Shown here one piece after another: positions 7,928 to 16,507 of a stretch of DNA of 64,000 nucleotides. The translations under genes were made by a program, and so were the position numbers. The stretch's first letter is position 1. Each line of letters begins with the position of its first letter. The notes beneath the pieces were generated by a model. It ran no database searches. It was not told the DNA's origin and was given only the letters and a program-made list of their open reading frames with translations. Origin of the DNA: Fodinibacter sp963695175 (lineage in GTDB: Bacteria > Actinomycetota > Actinomycetes > Actinomycetales > Dermatophilaceae); the NCBI GenBank assembly GCA_963695175.1, contig CAVOGG010000004.1:62001-126000 (forward strand), written 5' to 3'.

Positions 7928-9583
7928 TCAGCTCTCGCGCATGGGGATGCGGACGTCCTGCTCCTGCGCGGTGCGCTCGGCGATGTCGTAGCCCGCGTCG
8001 ACGTGCCGGATGACGCCCATCGCCGGGTCGTTGGTCAGCACCCGCTCCAGCTTCTGGGCCGCGAGGTCGGTGCCGTCGGCGAGCGAGACCTGCCCGGCGT
8101 GCAGCGAGCGGCCGATGCCGACCCCGCCGCCGTGGTGGATCGAGACCCAGCTCGCGCCGGACGAGGTGTTGACCAGTGCGTTGAGCAGCGGCCAGTCGGC
8201 GATCGCGTCGGAGCCGTCGAGCATCGACTCGGTCTCGCGGTACGGGCTCGCCACCGACCCGGTGTCGAGGTGGTCGCGGCCGATGACGATCGGGGCCTGG
8301 ACAGCCCCGGTACGCACGAGGTCGTTGAACGCCAGGCCCGCCTTGTCGCGCTCGCCCTGGCCGAGCCAGCAGATCCGGGCCGGCAGGCCCTGGAACGCGA
8401 TGCGCTCCTGGGCGCCGCGGATCCACTTGTGCAGCTTCTCGTTGTCGGGGAAGAGGTCGAGCACGGCCCGGTCGGTGGCCGCGATGTCTTTCGGGTCACC
8501 GGAGAGCGCGGCCCAGCGGAAGGGGCCCTTGCCCTCGCAGAACAGCGGGCGGATGTAGGCCGGCACGAACCCCGGGAAGTCGAACGCGCGCTCGCAGCCG
8601 CCCTGGCGGGCCTCGTCACGGATCGAGTTGCCGTAGTCGAAGACCTCGGCGCCGGCGTCCATGAAGTCGACCATCGCCTGCACGTGCTTGGCCATCGAGG
8701 CGCGGGCCCGGTCGGTGAAGTCCTCGGGCTTCTTCTCGGCGTAGTCGGCCCAGTCCTCGACGGAGATGCCCTCGGGCAGGTACGACAGCGGGTCGTGGGC
8801 GCTGGTCTGGTCGGTGACGATGTCGATCGGCACCCCGCGCCGGAGCAGCTCGGGGAACACCTCGGCGGCGTTGCCGGCAACCCCGACCGACCAGGCGCGG
8901 CGCTCGGCCTTGGCCCGCAGGGCGATCTCGACGGCGTGGTCGAGGTCGTCGGCGACCTCGTCGAGGTAGCGGTGCTCGACCCGGCGGTGCAGGCGGGCCG
9001 GGTCGACGTCGACGATCAGGCAGACGCCCTCGTTCATCGTGACCGCGAGCGGCTGGGCACCACCCATCCCGCCGCAGCCGCCGGTGAGGGTGAGCGTGCC
9101 GGCGAGGGTGCCGCCGAAGCGCTTCTCGGCCACCGCGGCGAAGGTCTCGTAGGTGCCCTGGACGATGCCCTGGGTGCCGATGTAGATCCACGAGCCGGCC
9201 GTCATCTGGCCGTACATCGTCAGGCCGAGGTGCTCGAGCCGGCGGAACTCGGGCCAGGTGGCCCAGTCGCCGACCAGGTTGGAGTTGGCGATGAGCACCC
9301 GCGGCGCCCACTCGTGGGTCTGCATGACGCCGACCGGCCGGCCGCTCTGCACGAGCATCGTCTCGTCGGCCTTGAGCGTGGTGAGCGTGCGCACCATGGC
9401 GTCGAACGACTTCCAGTCACGCGCGGCCCGGCCGGTGCCACCGTAGACGACCAGGTCGTCGGGGCGCTCGGCCACCTCGGGGTCGAGGTTGTTCATCAGC
9501 ATCCGCAGCGGGGCCTCGGTCGACCACTGGCGGGCGGTGAGGGTGGTGCCGCGGGGGCTGCGCACGGGGCGGGCGCCGTCCAT
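7928..9583 (-). CDS. hutU: Urocanate hydratase
   Basis: Second step of histidine degradation: NAD+-dependent hydration of urocanate to imidazolonepropionate. The 551-aa length matches the family. Visible motifs are LVVYGGTGRAARDW near the N-terminus, the glycine-rich GGCGGMGGAQPLAV of the NAD site and ARICWLGQGERDK, which carries the conserved catalytic-region Cys. The ATG at 9583 has GGAG 8 nt upstream; the longer frame adds residues encoded by the intergenic palindrome and is rejected. It lies downstream of hutH on the same strand, 90 nt away, separated by a perfect inverted repeat. Confidence 0.96.
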   Translation of the reverse strand: MDGARPVRSPRGTTLTARQWSTEAPLRMLMNNLDPEVAERPDDLVVYGGTGRAARDWKSFDAMVRTLTTLKADETMLVQSGRPVGVMQTHEWAPRVLIANSNLVGDWATWPEFRRLEHLGLTMYGQMTAGSWIYIGTQGIVQGTYETFAAVAEKRFGGTLAGTLTLTGGCGGMGGAQPLAVTMNEGVCLIVDVDPARLHRRVEHRYLDEVADDLDHAVEIALRAKAERRAWSVGVAGNAAEVFPELLRRGVPIDIVTDQTSAHDPLSYLPEGISVEDWADYAEKKPEDFTDRARASMAKHVQAMVDFMDAGAEVFDYGNSIRDEARQGGCERAFDFPGFVPAYIRPLFCEGKGPFRWAALSGDPKDIAATDRAVLDLFPDNEKLHKWIRGAQERIAFQGLPARICWLGQGERDKAGLAFNDLVRTGAVQAPIVIGRDHLDTGSVASPYRETESMLDGSDAIADWPLLNALVNTSSGASWVSIHHGGGVGIGRSLHAGQVSLADGTDLAAQKLERVLTNDPAMGVIRHVDAGYDIAERTAQEQDVRIPMRES

Positions 9584-9607
9584 GTCGATTCTCCGTTTCT
9601 TCGGCCA

Positions 9608-9649
9608 CGAGTGCGGAAGTGGTCGCCCGGGCGACCGTTTCCGCACTCG
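9608..9649. repeat. Intergenic palindrome between hutH and hutU
   Basis: Nested inverted repeat: outer 11-nt arms CGAGTGCGGAA / TTCCGCACTCG (9608-9618, 9639-9649) enclose a perfect 16-nt palindrome GGTCGCCCGGGCGACC (9621-9636). No T-run follows on either strand. As RNA it would be a very stable stem between two co-oriented hut genes, so it may attenuate hutU or protect the hutH transcript end. It resembles, in architecture only, the other nested palindromes in this window. Confidence 0.8.
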
Positions 9650-9673
9650 AGGCGGGTCGGTGGGTCGGGTCGG

Positions 9674-11319
9674 TCAGGTGAGGGGGCCGGTCTCGGACTC
9701 GGCGGCCCGGCGCACCGTGCCGTCGAGGACGAGGCCGTGGGCGGTGTCGATCTCGGGTGAGAGCCAGCGGTCGCCGCCGGGGTGGCTCGCGCCCGCGGTG
9801 ACGAGCGCGTCGACGACGGCCGAGGTGGCCGGCGCCGGTGCGAGCGGGGCGCGCAGCTGGATGCCGCGGGCGGCGGTGAGCACCTCGACCGCCAGCACGC
9901 GGGAGAGCCCGTCGACGGCGCGGCGCAGCTTGCGGGCCGCCGACCAGCCCATCGACACGTGGTCCTCCTGCATCGCCGAGCTCGGGATCGAGTCGACGGA
10001 TGCCGGGGCCGCCAGCCGCTTCATCTCCGAGACGATCGCGGCCTGGGTGTACTGCGCGATCATGTGCCCGCTGTCGACACCGGGGTCGTCGGCGAGGAAC
10101 GGCGGCAGGCCGTGGCTGCGCGAGACGTCGAGGAACCGGTCGGTGCGCCGCTCCGAGATCGACGCGACGTCGGCCGCCACGATCGCGAGGAAGTCGAGCA
10201 CGTAGGCCACCGGCGCCCCGTGGAAGTTGCCGTTGCTCTCGACCCGGCCGTCCGGCGTGACGACCGGGTTGTCGACGGCGGAGGCGAGCTCCCAGCCCGC
10301 CACCCGGGCGGCGTGGTCGACGGTGTCGCGCGCCCCGCCTGCGACCACCGGGGCGCAGCGCAGCGAGTAGGCGTCCTGCACGCGGGTGCACGCCTCGGTG
10401 CGGTGCGACTCACGAATCGCGCTGTGCGCCATCACCTTTCGGATGTTCTCGGCCGACACGGCCTGCCCCGGCTGGGGGCGCAGCCCGTGCAGGTCGGCGG
10501 CGAAGACGTCGTCGGTGCCGAGCAGCCCCTCGACCGACATGGCCGCCGCGACGTCGGCGACCACGAGCAGCTCGCGCAGGTCGTGGATGGCGAGGCACAG
10601 CATCCCGAGCATGCCGTCGGTGCCGTTGATGAGGGCCAGCCCCTCCTTCTCCTCCAGCTCGACAGGCTGGATGCCGGCCGCGGCCAGCGCGTCGGCTGCC
10701 GGCATCCGCTCGCCGTGGGCGTCACGCGCGACACCCTCGCCCATCAGCGCGAGCGCACAGTGCGACAGCGGCGCGAGGTCGCCCGAGCAGCCGAGCGAGC
10801 CGTACTCGTGCACGACGGGAGCGATGCCCGCGTTGAGCAGGGCGACGTAGGTGGTGAGGGTCTCCTCGCGGATGCCGGTGCGACCGGTCGCGAGCGTCGA
10901 GATGCGCAGCAGCATCAGCGCACGCACCACCTCTCGCTCGACCTCGGGGCCCGAACCGGCGGCGTGCGACCGCACCAGTGACCGCTGCAGCTGGTGGCGC
11001 TTCTCGACCGGGATGTGTCGGGTGGCCAGGGCGCCGAAGCCGGTGGAGACGCCGTAGTGGGGCTCGGTGTCGTTCGCGAGCCCGCGGATCACCTCGCGGG
11101 TGCGCCGCACCTCGACGAGGGACTCCTCGGCCAGGACGACCGGCGCGCCGTCGCGCGCGACGCGCACGACCTCGTCGATCGTCAGCGGGCCGGTGCCGAT
11201 GGTGACGGGCTGCAGGCCGGGGCGCGCCTCGCACTGGGCGCGGCTGGGCCCCCATCGGTGTACACCGCGGGAAGGCCGGGCCGCGGGGCCGGGCCGGGAG
11301 TGGTCGCTGCGCTGGTCAT
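9674..11319 (-). CDS. hutH: Histidine ammonia-lyase; N-terminal frame broken as sequenced
   Basis: First step of histidine degradation, histidine to trans-urocanate plus ammonia, using the MIO cofactor formed from an internal tripeptide. Family motifs: YGVSTGFGALA, the MIO loop GSLGCSGDLAPLSH (Cys-Ser-Gly rather than the usual Ala-Ser-Gly), LINGTDGM, and QEDHVSMG. The enzyme frame has no start before VTIGTGPLTIDE except GTG at 11167, which trims the N-terminus. The ATG at 11319 is in another frame; one more G in the G5 run (plus-strand C5 at 11249-11253) joins them into 548 aa. Upstream lies the ABC exporter, 74 nt away. Confidence 0.9.
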
Positions 11320-11393
11320 GTGGTCCATTGGAGCGCCCGCGACACCACCCTGCACAGGTGCGGGCCTGCCATACCGTCTCAGTGGCGAGACGG

Positions 11394-13313
11394 TCAGGCG
11401 GCTCGGGCGGGCTCGGTGGCGGCGACCAGGGCCGCATACCGGCCATCGGAGGCCACGAGCTCGTCGTGGGTGCCCGCCTCCACGAGCCGTCCCCGGTCGA
11501 GCACCGCGATCCGGTCGGCGTCGCGCACGGTCGACAGCCGGTGGGCGATCGTGATGGTCGTGCGCCCGCGAGCCAGCTCGTCGAGGGCCCGCTGCAGCGC
11601 CCGTTCGGTGGCCGTGTCGAGGGCACTGGTCGCCTCGTCGAGCACGAGCACCGGGGGGTCGCGAAGGATGGTGCGGGCCACCGCAAGCCGTTGCTGCTCA
11701 CCACCGGAGAACCGGTGCCCGCGAGCGCCCACGACCGTGTCGAGCCCGTCCGGCAGCGAAGCCACCAGGTCGGCGACCTGTGCCGCGGCCAGCGCCGCCC
11801 ACAGCTCGCCCTCGGTGGCGGACGGCCGGGCCAGCAGCAGGTTGTCGCGCACCGACGCGTGCACGAGGTAGCTCTCCTGCGACACCACGCCCACGACCGA
11901 GGCGAGCACGTCGGGGTCGAGGTTGCGTACGTCGATGCCGTCGACGGTCACCCGGCCGGCATCGGGGTCGTGCAGCCGCGCGAGCAGCCCGGCCACGGTC
12001 GACTTGCCCGAGCCGGTCGGGCCGACCAGCGCCAGGGTGGAACCGGCCGGCACCGACAGCGTGAGGTCGGCGACGGCATCCCGGTCCGAGCCGGGGTAGC
12101 GCAGGGTCACGCCCTCGACGCGCACCTCACCGCGCACGGATGCCGGGTCGAGCGCCACCGGGTGCGTCGGCGCGGGCACCTCGGGCACCAGGTCGAGGTA
12201 CTCGAACACCCGCGAGAACAGCGCCATCGAGGCCACCCACTGGGCGCCGACGTTGAGCAGCCCCATCAGCGGGCGGAAGATGCCGGCCTGCAGGGCGGTG
12301 AACGCCACCAGGGTGCCGATGGTCATGCCACCGGCGGTCGCCGGCAGCCCGGCGGCGAGGTAGACCAGCGCCGGGATCACGGCGAAGACGATCTGCATGG
12401 TCGCCATCCGCCAGCGACCGGCCAGCTGCGAGCGCAGCTCGAGGTCGACGAGCTCGTGGGAGGTGTCCCCGAACCGCTCAGCCGTGCGCGCCGAGGTGCC
12501 CAGCGTCTTGGCGAGGCGCACCCCGCTGACCGACAGGCCCTCCTCGATCTGGTGGTTGAGGTCGGCCAGGTGGCGCTGCTGGGCGGAGGTCACCGCGCGG
12601 CGGAGCAGGGCGACCTTGCGGGTCAGCCACAGGGCCGGCGGGATGACGAGCAGCGAGAGCAGCGACAGCCGCCACGACAGCGCGACCATGGCGACCGTGG
12701 TGGCCACCGCGGTGGTCAGGTTCGAGGCGATCGACGTCGCGGTCGAGGTGACGACGCCCTGCATCCCGTTGACGTCGTTGGTCAGGCGCGACTGCACCTC
12801 ACCGCCACGGGTGCGGGTGAAGAAGCCGAGCGACTGGCGCTGCAGGTGCGCGAAGACCGAGGTGCGCAGCTCGTGCATCACCCGCTGCCCGACGTGGGTG
12901 GACAGCCAGGTCTGCACGACACCGAGCAGCTGGGTCACGATGGCCACGGCGACCATCGCGCCGACGGCGATGAGGAGCAGCCGCGAGTCCTGCTGGGGCA
13001 GCGCGACGTCCACGACCTCTCGAACGAGGAAGGGCTGGGCCAGAGCGACGACGCTGGTCACGACGATGATCGCGACGACGACAGCCACGCGCACGCGGTG
13101 CGGCCGGAAGAGCGCGAGCACCCGCGAGAGCGGCACGGGCGTCTCGGCGAGCTGGGCGCGGTCGCGCGGGTCGATGCGCATGGCGCCGCCGCGTCCGCCA
13201 CCGCGGCCGCCACCACCGCCACCGCCGTGGGCGGCCGCGGGGTCGGGTCCGCCGCCGCGGCCGGGGTGGTCGGTCGGACGGGTGGAGCGGGGCTGGGTGA
13301 GGGTGGCTGTCAT
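11394..13313 (-). CDS. ABC exporter, fused membrane and ATPase domains (MsbA/LmrA type)
   Basis: Half-transporter of 639 aa that should homodimerise in the membrane to export a lipid or drug. Residues about 65-330 are the six-helix membrane domain; the ATPase domain carries Walker A GPTGSGKST, Q-loop VSQESYLV, signature FSGGEQQR, Walker B VLVLDEATSALD and H-loop AHRLSTV. The N-terminus is unusual: a Gly/Arg-rich stretch (GGGGGGGRGGGRGG, residues about 32-45) before the first helix. ATG 13313 is chosen because AGGAGG lies 7 nt upstream. It is divergent from a MarR gene across a perfect palindrome, so repression by MarR and induction by substrate is likely. Confidence 0.88.
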   Translation of the reverse strand: MTATLTQPRSTRPTDHPGRGGGPDPAAAHGGGGGGGRGGGRGGAMRIDPRDRAQLAETPVPLSRVLALFRPHRVRVAVVVAIIVVTSVVALAQPFLVREVVDVALPQQDSRLLLIAVGAMVAVAIVTQLLGVVQTWLSTHVGQRVMHELRTSVFAHLQRQSLGFFTRTRGGEVQSRLTNDVNGMQGVVTSTATSIASNLTTAVATTVAMVALSWRLSLLSLLVIPPALWLTRKVALLRRAVTSAQQRHLADLNHQIEEGLSVSGVRLAKTLGTSARTAERFGDTSHELVDLELRSQLAGRWRMATMQIVFAVIPALVYLAAGLPATAGGMTIGTLVAFTALQAGIFRPLMGLLNVGAQWVASMALFSRVFEYLDLVPEVPAPTHPVALDPASVRGEVRVEGVTLRYPGSDRDAVADLTLSVPAGSTLALVGPTGSGKSTVAGLLARLHDPDAGRVTVDGIDVRNLDPDVLASVVGVVSQESYLVHASVRDNLLLARPSATEGELWAALAAAQVADLVASLPDGLDTVVGARGHRFSGGEQQRLAVARTILRDPPVLVLDEATSALDTATERALQRALDELARGRTTITIAHRLSTVRDADRIAVLDRGRLVEAGTHDELVASDGRYAALVAATEPARAA

Positions 13314-13357
13314 GCGCACCCCTCCTCTCTGGCGGGGATCAGTCGGTCTGACGTCTG

Positions 13358-13376
13358 TTGTGAGGTTACCTCACAA
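13358..13376. promoter_or_regulatory. Palindromic operator in the MarR/ABC-exporter gap
   Basis: TTGTGAGGTTACCTCACAA is a perfect 9-bp inverted repeat around one central base. It lies 45 nt before the exporter start and 36 nt before the MarR start. Form and position fit a MarR-family operator controlling both genes. Confidence 0.8.
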
Positions 13377-13412
13377 TGAGCCCAACGCAGCAACTGGCGC
13401 TAGCATTCCCGG

Positions 13413-13850
13413 GTGAGCACCCCGCGCCCCGAGCGACCGACCGAGGCCGACCTCGGTGACCTCGTCATGCGGGTGGCCCGCGGCCTGCGGCAGCGCGGGG
13501 CTGCCGTGACGGCGCCGTGGGCCCTCGCGCCACACCAGGCCAGGGCGCTGCGGGTGGTCGCGCGGCACGAGCAGATCCGGCCCGGCGAGCTCGCGCGCCA
13601 CCTGCGCGTCGCGCCGCGCTCGGTCACCGACGTCATCGACGCCCTCGAGGAGCGCGACCTCGTCCAGCGCACCCCCGACCCCACCGACCGGCGGGCCACG
13701 GTGGTGACCCTCTCGGCATCCGGGCGCAGTCTGGTCGACGAGATCGACGCCGCGCGCCGGGCCGACTCCCACGCCTACTTCTCGCAGCTGTCCGACCGCG
13801 ACCAGGCCTCCCTGCGCCGCATCCTCAGCCGACTCGACCAGCGTGACTGA
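13413..13850 (+). CDS. MarR-family transcriptional regulator
   Basis: A 145-aa winged-helix repressor. The recognition region reads ELARHLRVAPRSVTDVIDALEERDLV followed by the wing TPDPTDRRATVVTLS (DxRxxxxxLT signature), with dimerisation helices at both ends. The GTG at 13413 is preceded by TAGCAT and a 6-nt gap, the leaderless pattern seen for many genes here. It is divergent from the ABC exporter with a perfect palindrome between them, so it probably represses the exporter and itself. Its stop overlaps the ATG of the IclR gene by 1 nt, coupling the two regulators. Confidence 0.9.
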   Translation: MSTPRPERPTEADLGDLVMRVARGLRQRGAAVTAPWALAPHQARALRVVARHEQIRPGELARHLRVAPRSVTDVIDALEERDLVQRTPDPTDRRATVVTLSASGRSLVDEIDAARRADSHAYFSQLSDRDQASLRRILSRLDQRD

Positions 13851-14632
13851 TGGCCAACGCCCCCGCCGCCGGTCAGGCCCTCGACGTGCTCGCCCTCATC
13901 GCCCGCCGCGGCGAACCGGTGCCCGCGGCGGCCATCGCCCGTGACCTCGGGCTGCCCCGCTCGAGCGTCTACCACCTGCTCGCGGTGCTGGTCGACCGCG
14001 GCTACGTGCGGCACCTCCCCGAGGAGCGGCGCTACGGCCTCGGGCTGGCGGCCTACGAGCTGGGGTCGGCGTACCAGCGCCAGGCGCCGCTCGAGCGGAT
14101 GGCCCGGGGCGCGATGGACCGGCTCGTCGACGCGACCGGCCACAACGCACACCTCGCCGTGCTGCACGGGCGCGACGTGCTCTACGTCATCGAGCAGCGG
14201 GCGTCGGGGCGTCCCCTGCTCGTCACCGACGTGGGCGTGCGGCTGCCCGCGGTGCTCACGGCATCCGGCCTGGCGATGCTGGCCGCCCTGCCGGCCGCCC
14301 AGGTGCGCGCCCTGTACCCCGACCGCGCGGCGCTGGTGCAGCGCGACGGTCGCGGGCCGACCTCGACCACCCAGCTGCGCTCGCAGCTGCAGGCCGTCCG
14401 GCAGCGCGGTCACGCCGTGGAGGACGGCCTCGTCACGCCCGGGCTCGGGTCGGTGGCCGTCGCGGTGCTCGACCACAACGACTACCCGGTCGCGGGGGTG
14501 GCGGTGACCTACCCGCAGGCCGACGTCGACGCGCCGACGACCGCACGGCTCGTCGACGCCGTGGCGCGGGCGGCGAGCAGCCTGAGCGCCAGGCTCGGGC
14601 GTGCGACGAGCCGACCCCCGGTTCGAGAGTAG
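13850..14632 (+). CDS. IclR-family transcriptional regulator
   Basis: A 260-aa regulator with an N-terminal winged helix (AAIARDLGLPRSSVYHLLAVL, residues about 25-45) and a C-terminal GAF-like ligand domain (residues about 75-245) with the family pattern GHNAHLAVLHGRDVLYV and a closing AVAVLDHNDYPVAGVAVT. It overlaps the MarR gene by one base. Its nearness to hutH/hutU and the absence of another catabolic regulator suggest it senses a histidine-pathway compound such as urocanate. That is inference from position only. Confidence 0.88.
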   Translation: MANAPAAGQALDVLALIARRGEPVPAAAIARDLGLPRSSVYHLLAVLVDRGYVRHLPEERRYGLGLAAYELGSAYQRQAPLERMARGAMDRLVDATGHNAHLAVLHGRDVLYVIEQRASGRPLLVTDVGVRLPAVLTASGLAMLAALPAAQVRALYPDRAALVQRDGRGPTSTTQLRSQLQAVRQRGHAVEDGLVTPGLGSVAVAVLDHNDYPVAGVAVTYPQADVDAPTTARLVDAVARAASSLSARLGRATSRPPVRE

Positions 14633-14636
14633 GAAG

Positions 14637-14667
14637 CACGCCGTCTCCCCCCGGCGGCGACGGCGTG
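14637..14667. terminator. Hairpin between convergent iclR and a small minus-strand gene
   Basis: CACGCCGTC (14637-14645) and GACGGCGTG (14659-14667) form a perfect 9-bp stem with a 13-nt loop, 5 nt after the iclR stop and about 40 nt before the end of the converging gene. No U-tract follows, which is common for actinobacterial terminators. It could serve both strands. Confidence 0.5.
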
Positions 14668-14705
14668 TTCTCTACGCTCGACTGGGTTGGGGGGCCGGCG
14701 CCTCG

Positions 14706-14855
14706 TCAGACCCCGATCCGCTCCCAGGGACCCCAGATCGCGAAGGTCATCCCGGCGCTGGCCTGGATGTTGACGAACAGGGTGTGGCCGTCGGGCACCG
14801 CTCCCCCGGCAATTGCGGCGGTTCCGGTGAGGACGGTGCGGCGTTGGATCGACAT
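14706..14855 (-). pseudogene. 49-aa remnant: Tat signal joined to the C-terminal end of a PhoX-like protein
   Basis: The ATG at 14855 has AAGGAG 6 nt upstream. The product begins MSIQRRTVLTGTAAIAGG, a twin-arginine signal, and goes straight into GHTLFVNIQASAGMTFAIWGPW. That second half matches the extreme C-terminus of the complete PhoX-like protein at 28645-30054 (STLFTNIQTPGYTLAITGPW). The roughly 400 residues that would lie between them in a PhoX-family phosphatase are missing and the frame is kept, so this looks like an internal deletion of a second phoX copy. Whether the tiny product is made, or exported, is unknown; the start region is intact. Confidence 0.7.
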
Positions 14856-14980
14856 CGCTGGCTCCTTGGGTGGTCGGTGGCCGGACCGATGCACCGTAGG
14901 GCGGCGCCCGGACCGGTGGTGGGGTCCTGAACGCTTGGGAAGTGGCCACGCCCCGCCTCGGGAGGCGCACTGCCGCCGGC

Positions 14981-15139
14981 TCAGAGCAGTCCCTTGAACG
15001 ACGGGTTGGTGCCCTCGTATGACTTCTTCTCCCGGCCGCACCGCGCGCACAGCTCGTAGCCGGCGCCCTTTCCGCCCATCTCGCGGTTGACGTGGTGCTC
15101 CCAGTGGTGAACACCGACCAGACAGAGGACGTGCCGCAT
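14981..15139 (-). CDS. Small Cys/His-rich protein (zinc-ribbon-like)
   Basis: A 52-aa product starting at ATG 15139, chosen because AGGAGG lies 7 nt upstream. It has MRHVLCLVGVHHWEHH at the N-terminus and a CARCGREKK knuckle in the middle. Cys6, a pair of His residues and CxxC could hold one zinc ion, as in short DUF1660-like proteins. It lies upstream of and co-oriented with the PhoX remnant. Function is unknown. Confidence 0.6.
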   Translation of the reverse strand: MRHVLCLVGVHHWEHHVNREMGGKGAGYELCARCGREKKSYEGTNPSFKGLL

Positions 15140-15288
15140 GGCCAACCTCCTGCGACGAGGAAGCCTCCATCGTCCGCCCGCGCGCATTCTGGCGGCAATG
15201 GCTCGACCGGGTCACGAGCGGCCGGCGCGCACGGTGACACACGGGAGCCCCTCGCCGGACGGGTGGGACCACGGCATACGGTGGCCGG

Positions 15289-16269
15289 ATGAAGGCCATC
15301 ACCCTCCCCGAGTTCGGCGGGCCCGACGCGCTCGTGCTCGCCGACGTCGACACCCCCACCCCGCGCGCCGGCGAGGTGCTCGTGCGGGTCGCCGCCGCGG
15401 GCGTCAACCGCGCCGACCTGCTCCAGCGCCAGGGCCACTACGCGCCGCCGGCCGGTGAGTCGGAGGTCCCCGGCCTCGAGGTGAGCGGGGTCGTCGAGGC
15501 GCTCGGCGAGGGCGTCGACGGCTGGGCCGTCGGCGACGAGGTGTGCGCCCTGCTCGCCGGCGGCGGGTACGCCGAGCAGGTGCGGGTCCCGGCCGGACAG
15601 CTGCTGCCGGTACCGGAGGGAGTGTCGCTGGTGGACGCGGCGGCCCTGCCCGAAGTCGCCTGCACGGTGTGGTCGAACGTCTTCCTCATCGCCAACCTCC
15701 AGCCCGGCGAGACGTTGCTGGTGCACGGCGGGTCGTCCGGCATCGGCACGATGGCGATCCAGCTGGCCCGGCAGGTCGGCGCGCACGTCATCGTCACGGC
15801 GGGGTCGGCGGCCAAGCTCGAGGCCTGTCGCGAGCTGGGCGCCGAGGTGCTGGTCAACTACCGGGAGGAGGACTTCGTCGAACGCGTCGCGGAGGCCACC
15901 GACGGCCACGGCGCGGACGTCATCCTCGACGTCATCGGCGCGAAGTACCTGTCCCGCAACGTCTCTGCGCTCGCGACGAGTGGGCGGCTGGTCATCATCG
16001 GCATGCAGGGCGGCACCCGTGGCGAGCTCGACATCGCGGCCCTGATGGCCAAGCGCGGGGCCGTCATCTCGACCTCGCTGCGGGCGCGCCCCTCGGCCGA
16101 GAAGGCCACCATCGTGGCAGCGGTGCGCGAGCACGTCTGGCCGCTGGTCGCAGCCGGGCGGGTGCAGCCGATCGTCCAGTCTCGCCATGCGTTGGCGGAT
16201 GCCGCGGCAGCCCACCGTGAGCTCGAGGCGAGCGACCACGTCGGGAAGATCCTGCTCACCACCGGCTGA
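15289..16269 (+). CDS. NAD(P)H quinone oxidoreductase, zinc-independent MDR family
   Basis: A 326-aa cytosolic medium-chain reductase of the quinone-oxidoreductase type (PIG3-like). The N-terminal GroES-like domain contains AAGVNRADLLQRQGHY and the Rossmann domain LLVHGGSSGIGTMAIQLA (residues about 140-160) with NADPH-type binding loop TAGSAAKLEACRELGA. No structural or catalytic zinc cysteines are present, which separates it from the zinc enzyme at 24813. The ATG at 15289 follows TACGGT by 6 nt, a leaderless promoter pattern. It is a single-gene unit. Confidence 0.88.
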   Translation: MKAITLPEFGGPDALVLADVDTPTPRAGEVLVRVAAAGVNRADLLQRQGHYAPPAGESEVPGLEVSGVVEALGEGVDGWAVGDEVCALLAGGGYAEQVRVPAGQLLPVPEGVSLVDAAALPEVACTVWSNVFLIANLQPGETLLVHGGSSGIGTMAIQLARQVGAHVIVTAGSAAKLEACRELGAEVLVNYREEDFVERVAEATDGHGADVILDVIGAKYLSRNVSALATSGRLVIIGMQGGTRGELDIAALMAKRGAVISTSLRARPSAEKATIVAAVREHVWPLVAAGRVQPIVQSRHALADAAAAHRELEASDHVGKILLTTG

Positions 16270-16311
16270 GCCGGGCGGGGCGCACGACGTGAGCCGACAC
16301 ACCCTTCTCGC

Positions 16312-16386
16312 CTCACGACGCGTGAGCAAACGCCTGAATGCTTCACGACGTGAGCGGGCACGGTCGCGGGTCGCCAGGTGAAGCAT
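16312..16386. repeat. Cluster of short inverted repeats with repeated ACGACGTGAGC units
   Basis: The 238-nt gap after the quinone oxidoreductase holds CTCACGACGCGTGAG (16312-16326, 6-bp arms) and ATGCTTCAC / GTGAAGCAT (16338-16346 and 16378-16386, 9-bp arms, 31-nt loop). The unit CACGACG(CG)TGAGC recurs three times between 16283 and 16355. It may end transcription of the upstream gene or be a degraded dispersed palindrome. The rest of the gap up to 16495 shows nothing recognisable. Confidence 0.6.
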
Positions 16387-16507
16387 CCGGACCTGCCCCC
16401 ACCACTCCCGATCAAGGGCGCGCCACTCCCCGGTCGCGACCCGACGCCCCCGCCAGCGACGCCGTGAGCGCCTGACGCCGGGGACCGCCGTGCGGTAGAC
16501 ATCGGGC

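Noticed and set aside
14637..14667. Hairpin after iclR as a regulatory RNA
   Set aside because: A simple stem-loop between convergent genes is better explained as a terminator.
16283..16355. Three ACGACGTGAGC repeats as a possible mini-CRISPR
   Set aside because: Units are 11 nt, unevenly spaced and imperfect; they are better explained as parts of inverted repeats.
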